Shown here: positions 4,212 to 5,138 of the stretch, in pieces | Layout of the letters: each line of letters opens with the position of its first letter | Position numbering within the stretch: the stretch's first letter is position 1 | Assembly: GCA_021846485.1 (NCBI GenBank) | Contig: JAJZWW010000259.1 | Location: forward strand, 1-5,138 | Length of the DNA stretch: 5,138 nt | Direction of reading: 5' to 3' | Source of the DNA: Actinomycetes bacterium | Lineage (GTDB): Bacteria; Actinomycetota; Acidimicrobiia; Acidimicrobiales; Palsa-688 | Notes under the pieces: model-generated | Told to the model about the DNA's origin: nothing | What the model saw: the letters and a program-made list of their open reading frames with translations, nothing else | Database searches by the model: none | Position numbers and translations under genes: made by a program

Positions 4212-5138
4212 GGATGGCGCTGGTCGGGACCGACCTGGCCCCTGCCCGGACCGGCGCCGGCGCCCTGGAGACCCTCCTCGTCGGCTGGGCCTCCGCCCTC
4301 GCCGGCGGTGGCGACGAGGTCCACCTGGTCGGGGCGCCGGGCACCGCCGGTCCGGGCGGCGACCCGCTGGTGTGCCACCACGACCTGATCGGCGGCCCGG
4401 CCGGCCTGGGGGACCTGATCGAGCGTCTCCGACCCGACGCAGTGATGCTCAACAACCGCCCTGGGTGGCAGGCACTGGTGTCCGCCCCGACACTGCACCT
4501 CTTGCACAACTGGCCGGATGCCTGGGAGGTCGGCGAGTCGCCGATCGGGCCCCTCGTCGGGTCCGCGGCCGCCGCCGCGGTGAGTGGAGAGCTGGCAGCC
4601 GTGGTGGCCGCGGCGCTCGGGCGCGACCGGGACAGCGTGGCAGTGGTCCCACCCTTCGCCGGGGACGCCTTTTCCCGCGTCCACCCCGACCCCCGCCCCG
4701 GCCTGGTGCTCGCCCCGAGCCGCCTGCTCGCCAAGAAGGGGGTCCGCGAGCTGGCCGCCGCCAGCGCCCAGCCGGCACTGCACGGCAGGCTCGTGCTCGT
4801 CACCGACTTCCTCTCCCCGTGGCCGCGCCCCACCTACGAGCACCGGGCGCTGCGGGCGGTCGTCGCCGGCGCCCCCCGCTGCCGGTTGGTCCCGCCACCG
4901 CCGAGCCGGGAGGAGATGGCCGTGCTGGTCTCCCGGGCCGAGGTCGTCGTCGTGCCCTCCACCCGCCCCGAAGGCCTCGGGCTGGCCGCGGTCGAAGCCC
5001 AGGCGGCCGGCGTGCCGGTCGTCACCAGCGGCCTCGGCGGCCTGGCCGGCGCCACCCTCCCGCCGGGACGGGTCGTCGACCCCCGCGACCCCCGCCTGCT
5101 CGCCGAGGCGATCGTCGAGGTGGCCGGCACCGGCCGCG
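4208..5138 (+). CDS. GT4-type glycosyltransferase, cut by the window end
   Basis: 310 codons are present with no stop before the window ends. The N-terminal half begins MRMALVGTDLAPARTGAGALE, where the strand plus glycine-rich loop of a GT-B acceptor domain is expected. It contains HLLHNWPDAW (97-106). The C-terminal half has APSRLLAKKGVRELAAA (169-185), with Arg172 and Lys177 placed like the residues that bind the donor diphosphate in GT4 enzymes. VVVVPSTRPEGLGLAAVEAQAAG carries the EX7E motif (Glu255 and Glu263). It therefore should move a sugar from a nucleotide-sugar donor, but the acceptor (glycan, lipid or small molecule) is unknown. The GTG at 4208 is chosen because it gives the typical MRxALVG opening. 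An ATG two codons later (4214) is possible. It diverges from the nucleoside hydrolase. Perhaps 50 or more residues are missing at the C-terminus. Confidence 0.9.
   Translation, partial: MRMALVGTDLAPARTGAGALETLLVGWASALAGGGDEVHLVGAPGTAGPGGDPLVCHHDLIGGPAGLGDLIERLRPDAVMLNNRPGWQALVSAPTLHLLHNWPDAWEVGESPIGPLVGSAAAAAVSGELAAVVAAALGRDRDSVAVVPPFAGDAFSRVHPDPRPGLVLAPSRLLAKKGVRELAAASAQPALHGRLVLVTDFLSPWPRPTYEHRALRAVVAGAPRCRLVPPPPSREEMAVLVSRAEVVVVPSTRPEGLGLAAVEAQAAGVPVVTSGLGGLAGATLPPGRVVDPRDPRLLAEAIVEVAGTGR

Noticed and set aside
4133..4843. N-terminal extension of the hydrolase frame up to 4843
   Set aside because: It is antisense to the glycosyltransferase, while the hydrolase fold begins just after the GTG at 4132, which has a good ribosome binding site.
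1..5138. CRISPR array, insertion sequence ends, rRNA or phage genes
   Set aside because: No regularly spaced direct repeats, transposase motifs, rRNA signatures or phage-like proteins were seen on either strand.

Overview
The window comes from a GC-rich bacterium, most likely an actinomycete (Actinomycetota, possibly Acidimicrobiia). The clear genes end almost every codon in G or C, GTG starts are common, one promoter looks leaderless, and the tRNA gene does not encode its CCA end. The genus cannot be fixed from the sequence.

Layout. Bases 1-105 are rich in inverted repeats, including a 21-bp imperfect hairpin. It lies five bases beyond the 3' end of a minus-strand tRNA-Arg(CCU) gene (111-182). 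Bases 183-1016 hold no recognisable gene, only two doubtful small ORFs. From 1017 there are four well-supported protein genes. They are a divergent Lgt-family membrane protein (1017-1829, +), an aldo/keto reductase (2019-3053, +), an inosine/uridine-type nucleoside hydrolase (3140-4132, -) and a GT4-type glycosyltransferase cut by the window end (4208-5138, +). A 9-bp hairpin follows the lgt-like gene. A truncated LacI-type helix-turn-helix stub (1909-2082) sits immediately upstream of the reductase and overlaps its start. A 20-bp stem with a 42-base loop fills the gap between the convergent reductase and hydrolase genes. A 75-base divergent region separates the hydrolase from the glycosyltransferase.

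How they work together. Nothing shows one pathway. The genes alternate in strand or are separated by hairpins, so they look like separate housekeeping or accessory transcription units, not an operon. I did not find a convincing new multi-gene system. The most notable points are the Lgt homologue lacking most residues known to matter in E. coli Lgt, the decapitated LacI HTH fused onto the reductase promoter region, the two long hairpins, and a possible leaderless 8-codon ORF overlapping the glycosyltransferase start.
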